Of a stretch of 64,000 nt of DNA, positions 43,123 through 52,444 are shown piece after piece; position 1 is the first letter of the stretch; each line of letters begins with the position of its first letter. The DNA lies in the NCBI GenBank assembly GCA_036401595.1, contig DASWUM010000039.1, positions 1 to 64,000 on the forward strand, given 5' to 3'. The translations under genes were made by a program, and so were the position numbers. Source of the DNA: PSRF01 sp036401595 (lineage in GTDB: Bacteria > Acidobacteriota > Blastocatellia > Pyrinomonadales > Pyrinomonadaceae). A model generated the notes under the pieces. The model searched no databases. It saw only the letters and a list, made by a program, of their open reading frames with translations, and was not told the origin of the DNA.

Positions 43123-44787
43123 TCAGTTCAATCGGTGGCTAAATAACTTGTTGCCTGAAGCGGTGAACATCACGCCGAGCACTTCGTCAGTCACGAAGCG
43201 TTCGTCGAGCTCTGAGATCCGGACTTCACGATCGGTTCTGCCGTTATTGATATTCACGCCGGCAAGACCATTACCATTCCCTAAATCGGTATAGAAATAC
43301 ATCCACTGCCCGCGTAGCGCCGCCAGTCGATCACGATGCCACAGAAAGCGCGACAAGCGTTCCAATTGACCTGCAGGATCGACACGTTTAGCGATGCCGA
43401 ATCGCTTGAACCAGGGAGTGCGTCGATTGCGGTTGGTTAGTGTAGCAAGGCCTTGCAAGGAAAATGACGAACGCACGGTCATATATGGACCGCTAAAACG
43501 GAAGTAAAGCGATGCCGCGCGAGCTGCAATGGCCGCGATGGTCTTGAAAACACCGCGACCTGGCGACGTGTGTCGTGCGCGCCAGAGTTGACGACCATTC
43601 ACCCGATCGAACGCCGCAATCTCCGACTGCCCTCCGATGACGATGTCGCCGCGTTCATTCAGCACGCCAAACGAAGCCCGCTCGATCTTGTGGGAAACGC
43701 GATTGAGTCGCTTGCCGCTTGTCGCATCGACAAAAATCAGATCGTCTCGATCCGCAATCGCGATCGTATTGCGATCCGGAAAAAGTAGATTAGTAATGCC
43801 TTTATCAGCGCCTTTGTAACGCCAAAGAACCTTTCCGTTGCGAACATCGATCGCGCTCACGCCATACGAACCCCGCTCAGTCGTCTCGCCGTCCTTTAGC
43901 CGCGTGAATTGGCCACCGGTACGCACGTAAAGTACATCGCCAACCAGAACCATCTCCGGCGTGAGGCCGAGATCCTTTGCCTCCCACTCCGTGTCGCCTG
44001 TTTGTCGCGAGATTGCTCTGACGCGGCCGCGTCCAGAGACGTAAATCGATCCTTCGCTGAAGATCGGCTCCGCTTCTGTAAGCGCAAGACCTTCTTCGTT
44101 GACGCGATACTTCTCACGCAGGCGTTCTTTGCCGCTGCGAGCGTCGAATGATGTGACGCCTTCGTAAAACGCGTACAGCCGGCCATCGACGAACACGGGT
44201 GGGTAATAATTGTCGAGTGTGTAATCGACCTCTTTGCCCTCGTCGTCAGGCCACCGCACCGGCATCATTTCGACTTCGCTGATTTCATACTTCCAGAGCT
44301 CGTTGCCGGTGGCGAGATCGAGCATGTGCAGAATGGGATGACGTTTGAACCCATCGCGGGCGCGATTCTTTGCGTCCTTCACGAGCACGACTGCGAGCAA
44401 ATTCGCTGCGGGATCGACTGAGATCTGCATCACAGCACCTTTGATCTTCTCGCTGCGCCAGATCGAGTCGCCGGTCAGAATATCAACTGCTTCGACCCGC
44501 GCTTTGTCACCTTTTTCAAGATTCAACAGCAGCAGATCGGTGCCCGGAACGGGCGCCACATCGGTTTCGTCGAGCGACGTGTCTTTACGACGCCAGAGTG
44601 TGTCGCCAGTTGAAGCGTCAATCGCGTAGAGTGATTTTTCTGTGCCCGCCACTATCACGCCCATCTCGGTTTGTTGATAGAAGCGGATGTCTTTGTCGAG
44701 TTTTGCTGTCCACGATTGGGCGAACGCGGGAAGGGAAGAGAGCAACAACAAGAACAATGAAAGTACAACGGTACGACTAAACTTCAT
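43123..44787 (-). CDS. Secreted PQQ-like beta-propeller repeat protein
   Basis: 554 residues from ATG 44787, after which a signal peptide is clear (SRTVVLSLFLLLLSSLPAFA). At least six beta-propeller blades of the PQQ-enzyme/BamB type recur, each with a W-x-x-x or LWR motif (ASTGDTLWRRKD, TGNELWKYEIS, NGKVLWRYKG, NGRQLWRARH). There is no PQQ catalytic signature of alcohol dehydrogenases. Probably a periplasmic structural or sensor protein. Divergent from the next gene with only 40 bases between starts. Confidence 0.82.
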   Translation of the reverse strand: MKFSRTVVLSLFLLLLSSLPAFAQSWTAKLDKDIRFYQQTEMGVIVAGTEKSLYAIDASTGDTLWRRKDTSLDETDVAPVPGTDLLLLNLEKGDKARVEAVDILTGDSIWRSEKIKGAVMQISVDPAANLLAVVLVKDAKNRARDGFKRHPILHMLDLATGNELWKYEISEVEMMPVRWPDDEGKEVDYTLDNYYPPVFVDGRLYAFYEGVTSFDARSGKERLREKYRVNEEGLALTEAEPIFSEGSIYVSGRGRVRAISRQTGDTEWEAKDLGLTPEMVLVGDVLYVRTGGQFTRLKDGETTERGSYGVSAIDVRNGKVLWRYKGADKGITNLLFPDRNTIAIADRDDLIFVDATSGKRLNRVSHKIERASFGVLNERGDIVIGGQSEIAAFDRVNGRQLWRARHTSPGRGVFKTIAAIAARAASLYFRFSGPYMTVRSSFSLQGLATLTNRNRRTPWFKRFGIAKRVDPAGQLERLSRFLWHRDRLAALRGQWMYFYTDLGNGNGLAGVNINNGRTDREVRISELDERFVTDEVLGVMFTASGNKLFSHRLN

Positions 44788-44827
44788 GCGACTAGGATAA
44801 CTCAGATCTGTTATGCTTTGCCGCGAA

Positions 44828-45781
44828 ATGATGAGGTTTCTTGCGACGTTTGTGTTGCTTCTTTTGACGGCCGTTTCGTTGTCGGCGCAGTCGACCGATC
44901 CGAATGCGCCGTCGCCGGTACGAAGCAATACGGTCACCGGCAGCATCGCCGCGCGCGATCTTGGAGACGCGCGATTGACGGATCATTACTACGCCTTAAC
45001 CGGCATGCCGGGCGACGTACTGGTCACGATTCAAAGCCAAAATCTCAACGGTGACATCGACGTCTTTACTGTCACTTCCTTGCGGCCGTTACTGAAAGTC
45101 ACACTCTATGCCGAGGTTTCGACGCCGGTAACAAAAGGGATCTACCTGCGCAAGCGAGAAAATCTGATCTTGCGCGTGGAAGCGCGCAGTCCGAATGATG
45201 ATCAGGGAACGTATCGTATTTTCTTCGGTGGTACGTTTGCGCCGATCGTTGGTGGGCCTGACACCGCGGAAGAAGAAACACCTTCGACGCCGACGGAAAC
45301 AGCACGAACTCCGGGAACGCGACGCGTTTCTTCAACCGGAGCGAGACTTCCGGAGCCAGAGCCAACACCTGTAACTGAAGTCGCAGCAGCGCCGACACCT
45401 GAACCAACACCCGAACCCACGCCCGAAGCGAAACCCGTCGAGACTCCTGAAGCTAAACCAGAAAAATCTCCGGAACGAGAACGACCAACGACAGCGCGAA
45501 ACACTCGCGGCCGCAGACCGGCAACGAGGCGTCCGGCGCCGCGCGTTCGCGAGACACCAGCTCCCGTTGAAGAGCCCAAACCAAAACCTCCCGCTGAGCC
45601 TGAACCAGAAATTGGACCACGACTCGTGATCGAGACGAACGATGGAACGTTGATTAACCGGTCAATGAGTACCGTCAGGCGTGTGACAGTTGAGAATGGT
45701 CAGGTGGTTGTGGTGGGTAAGGACGGAAAGATCGATCGGATCCTGCTGATCAACGTCGTGCGCATGTCAATCTCGCCTTAA
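44828..45781 (+). CDS. Secreted protein with PPC-like domain and Pro/Glu-rich linker
   Basis: 317 residues from the ATG at 44828 (or 44831). Residues 1-20 are a signal peptide (RFLATFVLLLLTAVSLSAQ). Residues about 40-140 resemble a pre-peptidase C-terminal beta-sandwich (DHYYALTGMPGDVLVTIQS). Then comes a long low-complexity linker of PTPEPTPEP and basic RPATRRPAPR type (about 150-260) and a small beta-rich C-terminal module (about 265-317). It probably spans periplasm or cell wall. Function unknown. Its stop and the convergent TPR stop are separated by one family A repeat. Confidence 0.75.
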   Translation: MMRFLATFVLLLLTAVSLSAQSTDPNAPSPVRSNTVTGSIAARDLGDARLTDHYYALTGMPGDVLVTIQSQNLNGDIDVFTVTSLRPLLKVTLYAEVSTPVTKGIYLRKRENLILRVEARSPNDDQGTYRIFFGGTFAPIVGGPDTAEEETPSTPTETARTPGTRRVSSTGARLPEPEPTPVTEVAAAPTPEPTPEPTPEAKPVETPEAKPEKSPERERPTTARNTRGRRPATRRPAPRVRETPAPVEEPKPKPPAEPEPEIGPRLVIETNDGTLINRSMSTVRRVTVENGQVVVVGKDGKIDRILLINVVRMSISP

Positions 45782-45803
45782 AATCCGTGTTATCTGTGGC
45801 TTA
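45780..45803. repeat. Family A repeat between convergent stops
   Basis: AAATCCGTGTTATCTGTGGC lies exactly between the TAA of the plus-strand gene (45779-45781) and the TAA of the minus-strand TPR gene (45801-45803). Confidence 0.75.
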
Positions 45804-46400
45804 TTTCCCCGACTTCAATCCCGCCAGCTTAGTTTTGAAATTCGGCAAATCCTCGGCATTCGGATCGACTTTCTCGAGTTGCGCGATCGCATCTTCTGCC
45901 GCTTTCGCATCGCCTTTCTCGAGTGTTGTCGCGGCGAGACCGGCAAGCACCATCACATCATCTGACTTCATCTTCAGTGCTGCTCGATACCACTTCTCAG
46001 CCTGATCGTAATGTCCTGCGTCGAGATTAACTAATCCGAGCGTGACGACAGTTTGATAATCGGTGGGGCGAAGCTGATTCGCCTTCAAGAGGTACTCAAT
46101 CGACTGATCGTAGCGTTGAATCTGATAGTAAAGCTGCGCCGCCTTGATCTGCGCGTCGAAATTCTTCGGGTCGTTACGCGCTTTCTCGAGCGACGCAGTG
46201 ACTTCCTGCTGCATCGCCTGCGGGTTTGGCGCGTTCTGTGAACCAACCGGCGGATGATCTGCGGGCATCCCTTGCGGCCCGACTGCCGACGCCTGTTGTT
46301 GCATCGCCTGCTTCTGGCTCATCGAGCTTGCGACCATGAAGCCCACGATGAACCCCAACAAAATTCCGATGATTGCGAAAAGAAGATTTTCTCTCGACAT
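45801..46400 (-). CDS. TPR protein at the end of the ccm operon
   Basis: 199 residues. An N-terminal membrane span (LFAIIGILLGFIVGFMVASS) is followed by a Gln/Met-rich linker and about three TPR units (YYQIQRYDQSIEYLLKANQL, LVNLDAGHYDQAEKWYRAAL and one more). It lies 14 bases downstream of ccmI on the same strand. It resembles the TPR half of CcmI-type apocytochrome chaperones and may help present apocytochromes to the haem lyase (inference). Confidence 0.8.
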   Translation of the reverse strand: MSRENLLFAIIGILLGFIVGFMVASSMSQKQAMQQQASAVGPQGMPADHPPVGSQNAPNPQAMQQEVTASLEKARNDPKNFDAQIKAAQLYYQIQRYDQSIEYLLKANQLRPTDYQTVVTLGLVNLDAGHYDQAEKWYRAALKMKSDDVMVLAGLAATTLEKGDAKAAEDAIAQLEKVDPNAEDLPNFKTKLAGLKSGK

Positions 46401-46414
46401 GATTTGTCTGGTTG

Positions 46415-47299
46415 TTACTTGCTCCCTGCCAGCGTCTTTGCTTCGTTGATACGATCGGTGATGGTTTGGGCCACGTCAGAACCGGGTGGAACTCTCTTCA
46501 GCACACGCTGCCAGTAATCGATCGCTTTCTTGTAATCCTTGGCCTGGAACGCAGCGCTGCCTGCTAGTTGCAGCGCCTTTGCGTTTTCAGGATCGACTTG
46601 CAAAGCGTGATTGATGAGTTCCGTTGGCTTGCCTTCAAGACTTCTCCCGCTCGCCATCGCGGTTGCGAATGCATACTCGGCCCACAGATCGGCATCTTTC
46701 GGCGACAACTCGGTGGCCTTGGCATAAGCGCCTGCCGATTCGCCGAACTTTTCCATCGAGCTGTAAGAGCGTGCCAGCATGGCCCAACCCTGCGCATCGT
46801 TTGGATTCGACTGCAGCTTCTGCGCCAGCTTCTCGACATTCGCTGCGATTTGTTCCTGCGAACGTTCGGCTGGTGCTGCTGGTGAAGTTGCGACCGGTGC
46901 TGAATTAACCGTCGCCGGATTCTCGATAAGGTTTGGTTCGCCGACTTTGACGTAAAAGATGATCGCGATCAGCGGGATGCCGAATCCGAGCACGTAAGCA
47001 GTGTTACGTGCGCTTACCGTGGCGGCAGCAGTCTTTTTCGAGCTGGTTTGCGCGGTGTCTTCGAGCAAGCGCCGTTCAATCTCGTCGCGATCCTGCGCGT
47101 ACTGGTCTTCAGCGACAATGCCGTTTTGCAAATCAGCCTTGAGCTCTGAAAGTTGATCGCGATAGACGGCGATGTTGGCGTCACGGCGTTCGTCCTCGGC
47201 TTTAACTTCCGCCTCGTCGGAACGTTTCAATGCGGGCGGCAAGACGAACGCGAGCGCAATCACAATCATGAGCGCGCAGATTACCCAGAAAAGAATCAC
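46415..47299 (-). CDS. ccmI: Cytochrome c biogenesis protein CcmI
   Basis: 294 residues, GTG start with AAAGGAGA, overlapping the ccmH stop (GTGA). The N-terminus has a span (about 1-20), a coiled-coil region typical of CcmI (YRDQLSELKADLQNGIVAED) and a second span (about 95-115), then a TPR domain (about 160-290, ALHARSY-like and YWQRVLKRVPPGSDVAQTI). CcmI binds the C-terminus of apocytochrome c and hands it to CcmF/H. Confidence 0.9.
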   Translation of the reverse strand: MILFWVICALMIVIALAFVLPPALKRSDEAEVKAEDERRDANIAVYRDQLSELKADLQNGIVAEDQYAQDRDEIERRLLEDTAQTSSKKTAAATVSARNTAYVLGFGIPLIAIIFYVKVGEPNLIENPATVNSAPVATSPAAPAERSQEQIAANVEKLAQKLQSNPNDAQGWAMLARSYSSMEKFGESAGAYAKATELSPKDADLWAEYAFATAMASGRSLEGKPTELINHALQVDPENAKALQLAGSAAFQAKDYKKAIDYWQRVLKRVPPGSDVAQTITDRINEAKTLAGSK

Positions 47300-47781
47300 G
47301 TCGTCTCCTTTCCTGAGACAGTGGCGAGTAACTCTTCAGCACGACGGCGTTCGTCGGCGCTGAGCGGTTTCTCAACCAGCGCGTCGCCACGTTGCTTGAT
47401 GTAACGGAAGAGCAAGTACAAGCCGCCAAGTAACAAAACAAAAGGTCCAAACCAGAGCAGATATGTCGTGAAGGTCACACGAGGTTTGTACAGGATAAAA
47501 TCGCCATAGCGCTGCGTCAGGAAGGCAATGATCTCCTGGTCACTCTTGCCGGCTTTCATCTGTAACCGAATCTCGCGGCGTAAGTCTGCGGCCAGTCCGG
47601 CAGGCGAGTCAGCCAGTGTTTGGTTCTGACATTGGAGGCAACGAAGTTCTTTCGAAAGATTTGCAAGTCGCTGCTCGATCACAGGATCGTCACTCGGAAC
47701 TTCTTCCTCCTGCACCTGTGCGATCACCAAGGACGCAAGCAGGCAGATCAGCAATAGCGAGACGAAACGCAAGCGAGTCAT
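47296..47781 (-). CDS. ccmH: Cytochrome c biogenesis protein CcmH (thiol oxidoreductase)
   Basis: 161 residues with signal peptide (LRFVSLLLICLLASLVIAQ). The conserved block LRCLQCQNQTLADSPAGLA holds the redox-active CxxC, which reduces the apocytochrome CXXCH thiols. A C-terminal membrane span (about 107-128) anchors it. ATG overlaps the ccmG stop (ATGA). Length fits short CcmH proteins that work with a separate CcmI. Confidence 0.95.
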   Translation of the reverse strand: MTRLRFVSLLLICLLASLVIAQVQEEEVPSDDPVIEQRLANLSKELRCLQCQNQTLADSPAGLAADLRREIRLQMKAGKSDQEIIAFLTQRYGDFILYKPRVTFTTYLLWFGPFVLLLGGLYLLFRYIKQRGDALVEKPLSADERRRAEELLATVSGKETT

Positions 47782-48317
47782 TTAGCTGTTCCCTGACGAT
47801 TTAACTCCTGGACAACAGGCAGGATCTTTTCCGACCAAACGTCGGGCATCATTGGGCCAACATGTTTGTATCGTATGGTGCCATTCTGATCGATTATGTA
47901 AGTCTCGGGCGCGCCATAAACTCCGTAATCAATAGCGACACGTCCGTCGAGATCAACCGCGCTCGCGGTGTAAGGATCGCCTAACTCTTCAAGCCACGAG
48001 AGCGCGTCCTCGCGTCTGTCTTTGTAATTGAGCCCGTAAATCGGAACGACACCCGATTGCGCGTACTTGATCAGCCAGGGATGTTCTTCGCGACACGCGA
48101 CACACCACGAAGCCCAAACATTCAGCAACCACACCTTTCCACGCATGTCTTCGTTAGAGATCGTTTTGTCAGCTTCCTTTAATTGCGGCAGGCGAAAAGC
48201 AGGGCCGGGCTTATTGATCAAGACTGATTTGAGCTCGTGTGGATCGCGGGTCAACCCAATCGCGAGAAAGACGGCGAGAACGAGAAACAAAACTAAAGGG
48301 ATTAGATAACGGAGCAT
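47778..48317 (-). CDS. ccmG: Thiol:disulphide interchange protein CcmG/DsbE
   Basis: 179 residues from the ATG at 48317; the frame is open further upstream but overlaps ccmF. An N-terminal anchor (MLRYLIPLVLFLVLAVFLAI) is followed by a thioredoxin fold with active site WASWCVACREEHPWL. CcmG keeps CcmH and apocytochrome thiols reduced. It starts 15 bases after ccmF. Confidence 0.95.
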   Translation of the reverse strand: MLRYLIPLVLFLVLAVFLAIGLTRDPHELKSVLINKPGPAFRLPQLKEADKTISNEDMRGKVWLLNVWASWCVACREEHPWLIKYAQSGVVPIYGLNYKDRREDALSWLEELGDPYTASAVDLDGRVAIDYGVYGAPETYIIDQNGTIRYKHVGPMMPDVWSEKILPVVQELNRQGTAK

Positions 48318-48324
48318 TGCTTTA

Positions 48325-48352
48325 CTACAGATTATACGGATGAAGGCGGATT
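48325..48352. repeat. Family A repeat overlapping the ccmF stop
   Basis: On the minus strand AATCCGCCTTCATCCGTATA and following bases match the intergenic copy at 25488-25516. It encodes the last residues of CcmF (NPPSSV) and its TAA. Confidence 0.65.
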
Positions 48353-50359
48353 TGCTACGGAAGCGGCGACGGTGCTCGGGACTTCCGCGGGTTTCAATAC
48401 CTGTTTGGCTTCGCGTTCTTTGCGTGCTGCGAGTGCGTATCGTCGATCGCTGAGTGCGAGACCGCCGCCAAGCGCCATCAGGACCGCCCCGCCCCAGATC
48501 CAGCCCACGAACGGTTTGTAATAAACGCGCACGCTCCACGCGCCGCCACCTACGGGCTCGCCTAATGAAATGTAGAGATGTCGAAAAATGCCGCTGTCGA
48601 TGGCTGTCTCGGTCATGACGTTTCCACTGGCGGTGTAGTTTCGTTTCTCGGGATAGAGTCTCTCGATCTCTGCGCCGTTACGACTGACGATCATCTCTGC
48701 GCGGCCGGCAAAATAGTTTGGCCCATTAACATTTGTGACGCCATTGAACTGAAAGTCGTAGCCGCCGGCGTGAACGACGTCGCCACGCTGCATGCGCACG
48801 TCCTGTTCTGATTGGTAACCAGTGACGAGTGTTACGCCGATGATGAAGACCGCAATGCCGAGGTGTGCTACCTGCATGCCGTAGTAGCTGCGGCTCTGCG
48901 TCAGGAGTTTTTGAAAAGTAGTGAGTTGACCGGAAGTAACGCGAACGCGTTCGTAAAGGTTAACGACGATCGTGGTGACGATCCAGAAAGCAAGCATCAA
49001 TCCCAAACTAACAAGGGCTTTCCACTGACCAAACACAAATGGCACAGTCAGAGCGGTGACAAGACTGATGACAAACGCCCAGCGTAATCTTGTTACCAGA
49101 TCCGGAAGACTCGCTTTCTTCCAACGTGCGATCGGTCCAACGCCCATCAGAAACATTGCCGGCGCCATCAGCGGCACGAAGACGAGATTGAAGTATGGTG
49201 GACCAACTGAGAGCTTCGCGCCGCCGAGTGCGTCTACGATCAACGGGTAGAGTGTCCCCAAAAGGACAGACGCAGCGGCGACAGTCAACAGCACGTTGTT
49301 TGAGAGCAGCAACGACTCGCGTGAAACGACGTCGAATTTCCCACCCACGCCGACCTGTTTCGCACGGATGGCATAAAGCACTAACGAGCCGCCGATCACA
49401 ATGAGAAGAAACGCCAAAATAAAAATGCCGCGTTTTGGATCGGTCGCAAACGCGTGCACCGACGTCAGCACACCGGAACGAACCAGAAATGTACCGAGCA
49501 GGCTGAGCGAAAACGCTGCGATTGCGAGCAGCACGGTCCAACTCTTGAAGCCGCCGCGTTTTTCAGTGACAGCAAGGGAGTGAATGAGAGCTGTACCCAC
49601 CAGCCACGGCATGAACGAGGCGTTTTCAACCGGATCCCAGAACCACCAGCCGCCCCAACCGAGTTCGTAGTAAGCCCAGAAACTTCCCAGCGCGATACCG
49701 CAGGTTAGAAACATCCATGCGACTGTTGTCCAGGGCCTCGACCAGCGTGCCCAGGTTGCATCGAGCCTGCCACCGATCAACGCCGCAATCGCAAACGCGT
49801 AGGCGACTGAGAATCCGACGTAGCCCATGTAGAGCATCGGCGGATGCGCCACCATCGCCGGATCCTGTAGCAAGGGATTCAAGTCGCGACCGTCGATCGG
49901 CACCGGTGAAAGACGCGCGAACGGGTTTGACGTCAGCAGCATGAACAACAAAAAGCCCACGCTCACGATGCCCATCACGCTCAACACGCGCGCCACCATC
50001 ACTTCCGGAAGATGTCTGCTGAAAAGCGAAACGGCCACCGTCCAGAGCGCCAGCATGAACGTCCAAAGAAGCAGTGAGCCTTCGTGTGAACCCCAGGTTG
50101 CGGCGAGACGATAGTGCAGCGGCAGTTGTGAATTGGAATTGGTCGCGACGTTGAGAACGGAGAAGTCGTTAGTGATAAACGAATAGCCCAGGCAGCAAAA
50201 CGCGATCGTTACGAAGATGAACTGCGCCTGCCCGGTAGGTGCGGCGAGCGCGATCCACGTGCGATTGCCACGCGACGCTCCGATCAGCGGCAACGTAGCC
50301 TGCGTCAAAGCGAGCAGAAGGGCGACGATTAGTGCGAACTGACCTATTTCAGGAATCAT
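48332..50359 (-). CDS. ccmF: Haem lyase subunit CcmF
   Basis: 675 residues and about 14-15 spans. The WWD-type haem-handling domain GWGGWWFWDPVENASFMPWL is clear, as is the upstream WGSHEGSLLLWTF motif. CcmF joins haem from holo-CcmE to apocytochromes. The C-terminus, ending ANPPSSV, is encoded by repeat-like sequence. A family A repeat sits immediately upstream of the ATG, replacing an obvious Shine-Dalgarno. Confidence 0.96.
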   Translation of the reverse strand: MIPEIGQFALIVALLLALTQATLPLIGASRGNRTWIALAAPTGQAQFIFVTIAFCCLGYSFITNDFSVLNVATNSNSQLPLHYRLAATWGSHEGSLLLWTFMLALWTVAVSLFSRHLPEVMVARVLSVMGIVSVGFLLFMLLTSNPFARLSPVPIDGRDLNPLLQDPAMVAHPPMLYMGYVGFSVAYAFAIAALIGGRLDATWARWSRPWTTVAWMFLTCGIALGSFWAYYELGWGGWWFWDPVENASFMPWLVGTALIHSLAVTEKRGGFKSWTVLLAIAAFSLSLLGTFLVRSGVLTSVHAFATDPKRGIFILAFLLIVIGGSLVLYAIRAKQVGVGGKFDVVSRESLLLSNNVLLTVAAASVLLGTLYPLIVDALGGAKLSVGPPYFNLVFVPLMAPAMFLMGVGPIARWKKASLPDLVTRLRWAFVISLVTALTVPFVFGQWKALVSLGLMLAFWIVTTIVVNLYERVRVTSGQLTTFQKLLTQSRSYYGMQVAHLGIAVFIIGVTLVTGYQSEQDVRMQRGDVVHAGGYDFQFNGVTNVNGPNYFAGRAEMIVSRNGAEIERLYPEKRNYTASGNVMTETAIDSGIFRHLYISLGEPVGGGAWSVRVYYKPFVGWIWGGAVLMALGGGLALSDRRYALAARKEREAKQVLKPAEVPSTVAASVANPPSSV

Positions 50360-50360
50360 T

Positions 50361-50388
50361 TAGCCACGGATTGAACGGATCGATTACG
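50361..50388. repeat. Family A repeat between ccmE and ccmF
   Basis: On the plus strand TAGCCACGGATTGAACGGAT followed by CGATTACGGATT. It fills the gap between the ccmE stop and the ccmF ATG within an otherwise tight operon. Confidence 0.65.
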
Positions 50389-50390
50389 GA

Positions 50391-50849
50391 TTAATTATCA
50401 ACGATGCTCTTGGCGGCTTCGCGAGCGTATTTGGCTTTGTCGATTGCCTGTCCGGCCTCGGGAGGCATGTAGTTCTCGTCGTGTTTCGCCAAAACCTGAT
50501 CTGCTTGAAACACGCCGTCGGCGCCAATTTTTCCCTGCGCCACGCAACCGCGGCCTTCCTTGAATAAATCAGGAAGGATGCCTTTGTAGACCACCGGCAC
50601 GTTCGCCGCTGTATCCGTGACTATGAAACGCACGGTCAAGCCGTCGCTGTCGCGTTTCAGTGTACCTTCCTGAACCAAACCGCCAATGCGAAAGGTGCGA
50701 TCGACGGGCGCCTCTTTTGCTGCCACTTGAGTCGGACTAAAGAAGAAGACGAGATTGTTACGGAAAGCATTCGCCACCAGGTAGGCCGCCACGCCGAGAC
50801 CGGCGACTCCTACCAGGATAAAAGCGATCCTTTTATGACGTCGTTTCAT
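50391..50849 (-). CDS. ccmE: Haem chaperone CcmE
   Basis: 152 residues from the ATG at 50849, which has GGGAG upstream (a GTG lies two codons earlier). An N-terminal span (IAFILVGVAGLGVAAYLVA) is followed by an OB-fold. LAKHDENYMPPE contains the His that binds haem covalently and the downstream Tyr ligand. It overlaps the end of ccmD by 17 bases. Confidence 0.96.
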   Translation of the reverse strand: MKRRHKRIAFILVGVAGLGVAAYLVANAFRNNLVFFFSPTQVAAKEAPVDRTFRIGGLVQEGTLKRDSDGLTVRFIVTDTAANVPVVYKGILPDLFKEGRGCVAQGKIGADGVFQADQVLAKHDENYMPPEAGQAIDKAKYAREAAKSIVDN

Positions 50850-51024
50850 TGACACTCCCTCTTACAACGGAAGCTCGAACGGAATTTGATGATTGCTGCT
50901 GCGTCAGCGCTTTCTTTCGTTGCTTCAAGCTGACGACTTCCCAAACGATAGCGATCAGGGAAACAAGATACGATCCCCAAACATAGAAGCCATAGCCACC
51001 TAAAGACAAGTCCGGCCAGTTCAT
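50833..51024 (-). CDS. ccmD: CcmD, small membrane subunit
   Basis: 63 residues. One membrane span with the typical GGYGFYVWGSYLVSLIAIVW opening and a following basic segment (LKQRKKAL). CcmD helps release holo-CcmE from the CcmABC complex. Located two bases after ccmC and overlapping ccmE. Confidence 0.9.
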   Translation of the reverse strand: MNWPDLSLGGYGFYVWGSYLVSLIAIVWEVVSLKQRKKALTQQQSSNSVRASVVRGSVNETTS

Positions 51025-51026
51025 GA

Positions 51027-51752
51027 TTAGACTCCTACCTCAGCGAATCGAGAGGCATTTTGCTCTCGCTCAAGGATAATGCATCGCAAGCGAATCAGCA
51101 CAACGGCCACAGAGTAAAACCAGCAGGCCGCCAGCATAATCAACAGCGCCGCCAGCATCGATCCTCTGATGGTTGGTTTTTGCAGAATGCGAATTGTGGC
51201 GCCCTGATGCAAAGTGTTCCACCACTGGACGGAGAAATAAATGATCGGAACATTGATAACGCCGACGAGCGCGAGTACGGCCCCCGCACGATCGGCGCGT
51301 CGCGGATCTTCAATCGACGCTTGAAGCGAGATGAATCCGATGTAAAGAAACATCAGGATCAATGTTGACGTCATGCGAGCGTCCCAAACCCACCATGTGC
51401 CCCACGTCGGTTTGCCCCAAAGCGCGCCGGTAATGAGGGAAAGCGCCGTGAACATCGCGCCCGTGACGGCAAGCGAAGATGCCATCATCGACGCGAGTCG
51501 TGCGTTGAAGGCCCAACCGACGCCCGCATAAATTGCCATCAGGACGTAGAGGAACATGCCCATCCACGCTGCGGGAACGTGAATGAAGATGATTCTGTAA
51601 GCATCGCCCTGCTGGAAGTCGGGTGGCGCGATAAAGAAACCGACGAAGAGTCCGGTCGCGAAGAGAAGTGCAGCCGGAATCTGGAACCACGGAATTATCT
51701 TTCCCGCGAGCGGGTAGAAAGTTGCGGGCGATGCGTATTTATAGACGTTCAT
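51027..51752 (-). CDS. ccmC: Haem handling protein CcmC
   Basis: 241 residues, ribosome binding site GGGAG, six spans. The WWD motif WGTWWVWDARMTS is present, flanked by the His residues that hold haem for attachment to CcmE. Located 8 bases after ccmB. Confidence 0.96.
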   Translation of the reverse strand: MNVYKYASPATFYPLAGKIIPWFQIPAALLFATGLFVGFFIAPPDFQQGDAYRIIFIHVPAAWMGMFLYVLMAIYAGVGWAFNARLASMMASSLAVTGAMFTALSLITGALWGKPTWGTWWVWDARMTSTLILMFLYIGFISLQASIEDPRRADRAGAVLALVGVINVPIIYFSVQWWNTLHQGATIRILQKPTIRGSMLAALLIMLAACWFYSVAVVLIRLRCIILEREQNASRFAEVGV

Positions 51753-51760
51753 GGCTCCCT

Positions 51761-52444
51761 TTATTCCAACGAAATCCTGAGCGCTGCCGCGGTGGCCCAG
51801 GGAGAGAAGAGCAACGACACGATTGCAAACGCTCCCAGTAATGAAAGATGTGCTGAAGGACTCGATCCCATGATGCTCGCTTCAACCGCGCCGGCGCCAA
51901 AGATCAATGCCGGAATGTAAAGCGGCAACACCAGGATCGAAATCAAAACGCCGCCACCACGAAGCCCGAGCGTCAATGCCGCTCCAATCGATCCAATCAA
52001 ACTCAAAACCGGCGTGCCCAACAGTAAACTCGCAAACAAAATCCAAAGCGTCTCGCGTCTGAGATCGAATTGCACTCCCACGAGCGGCGCAATTAAGACG
52101 AGCGGCAGTTCCGCGACAATCCAGTGTGCAAGCGTCTTTCCGAGAACCACGAGAAACAGCGGCTGCGGCGTCAGTAACAACTGTTCCAGCGTGCCGTCCT
52201 GGTAGTCGTTCGCAAACAATCTGCCGAGCGAGAGCATCGACGCCAGCAATGCTGCAACCCAAACAACTCCCGGCGCAATCGTCCGCAACAACTGCATTTC
52301 GGGACCAATCCCGAGCGGAAACAAGCTGACGACGATCACAAAGAAGAAAACAGTCGAGAGCATGTCGGCGCGGCGACGCCACGCCAGCATCAAATCGCGC
52401 CAAACGATCCAGCGCAACATCGATAAGCTCGAAGGTGCGTTCAC
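51761..52444 (-). CDS. ccmB: CcmB, ABC-type membrane subunit
   Basis: 227 residues, six spans, GTG start overlapping the ccmA stop (GTGA). It works with CcmA to drive release of holo-CcmE. Conserved blocks such as DGTLEQLLLTPQPL and the following PLVLIAPLVG are recognisable. Confidence 0.94.
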   Translation of the reverse strand: MNAPSSLSMLRWIVWRDLMLAWRRRADMLSTVFFFVIVVSLFPLGIGPEMQLLRTIAPGVVWVAALLASMLSLGRLFANDYQDGTLEQLLLTPQPLFLVVLGKTLAHWIVAELPLVLIAPLVGVQFDLRRETLWILFASLLLGTPVLSLIGSIGAALTLGLRGGGVLISILVLPLYIPALIFGAGAVEASIMGSSPSAHLSLLGAFAIVSLLFSPWATAAALRISLE

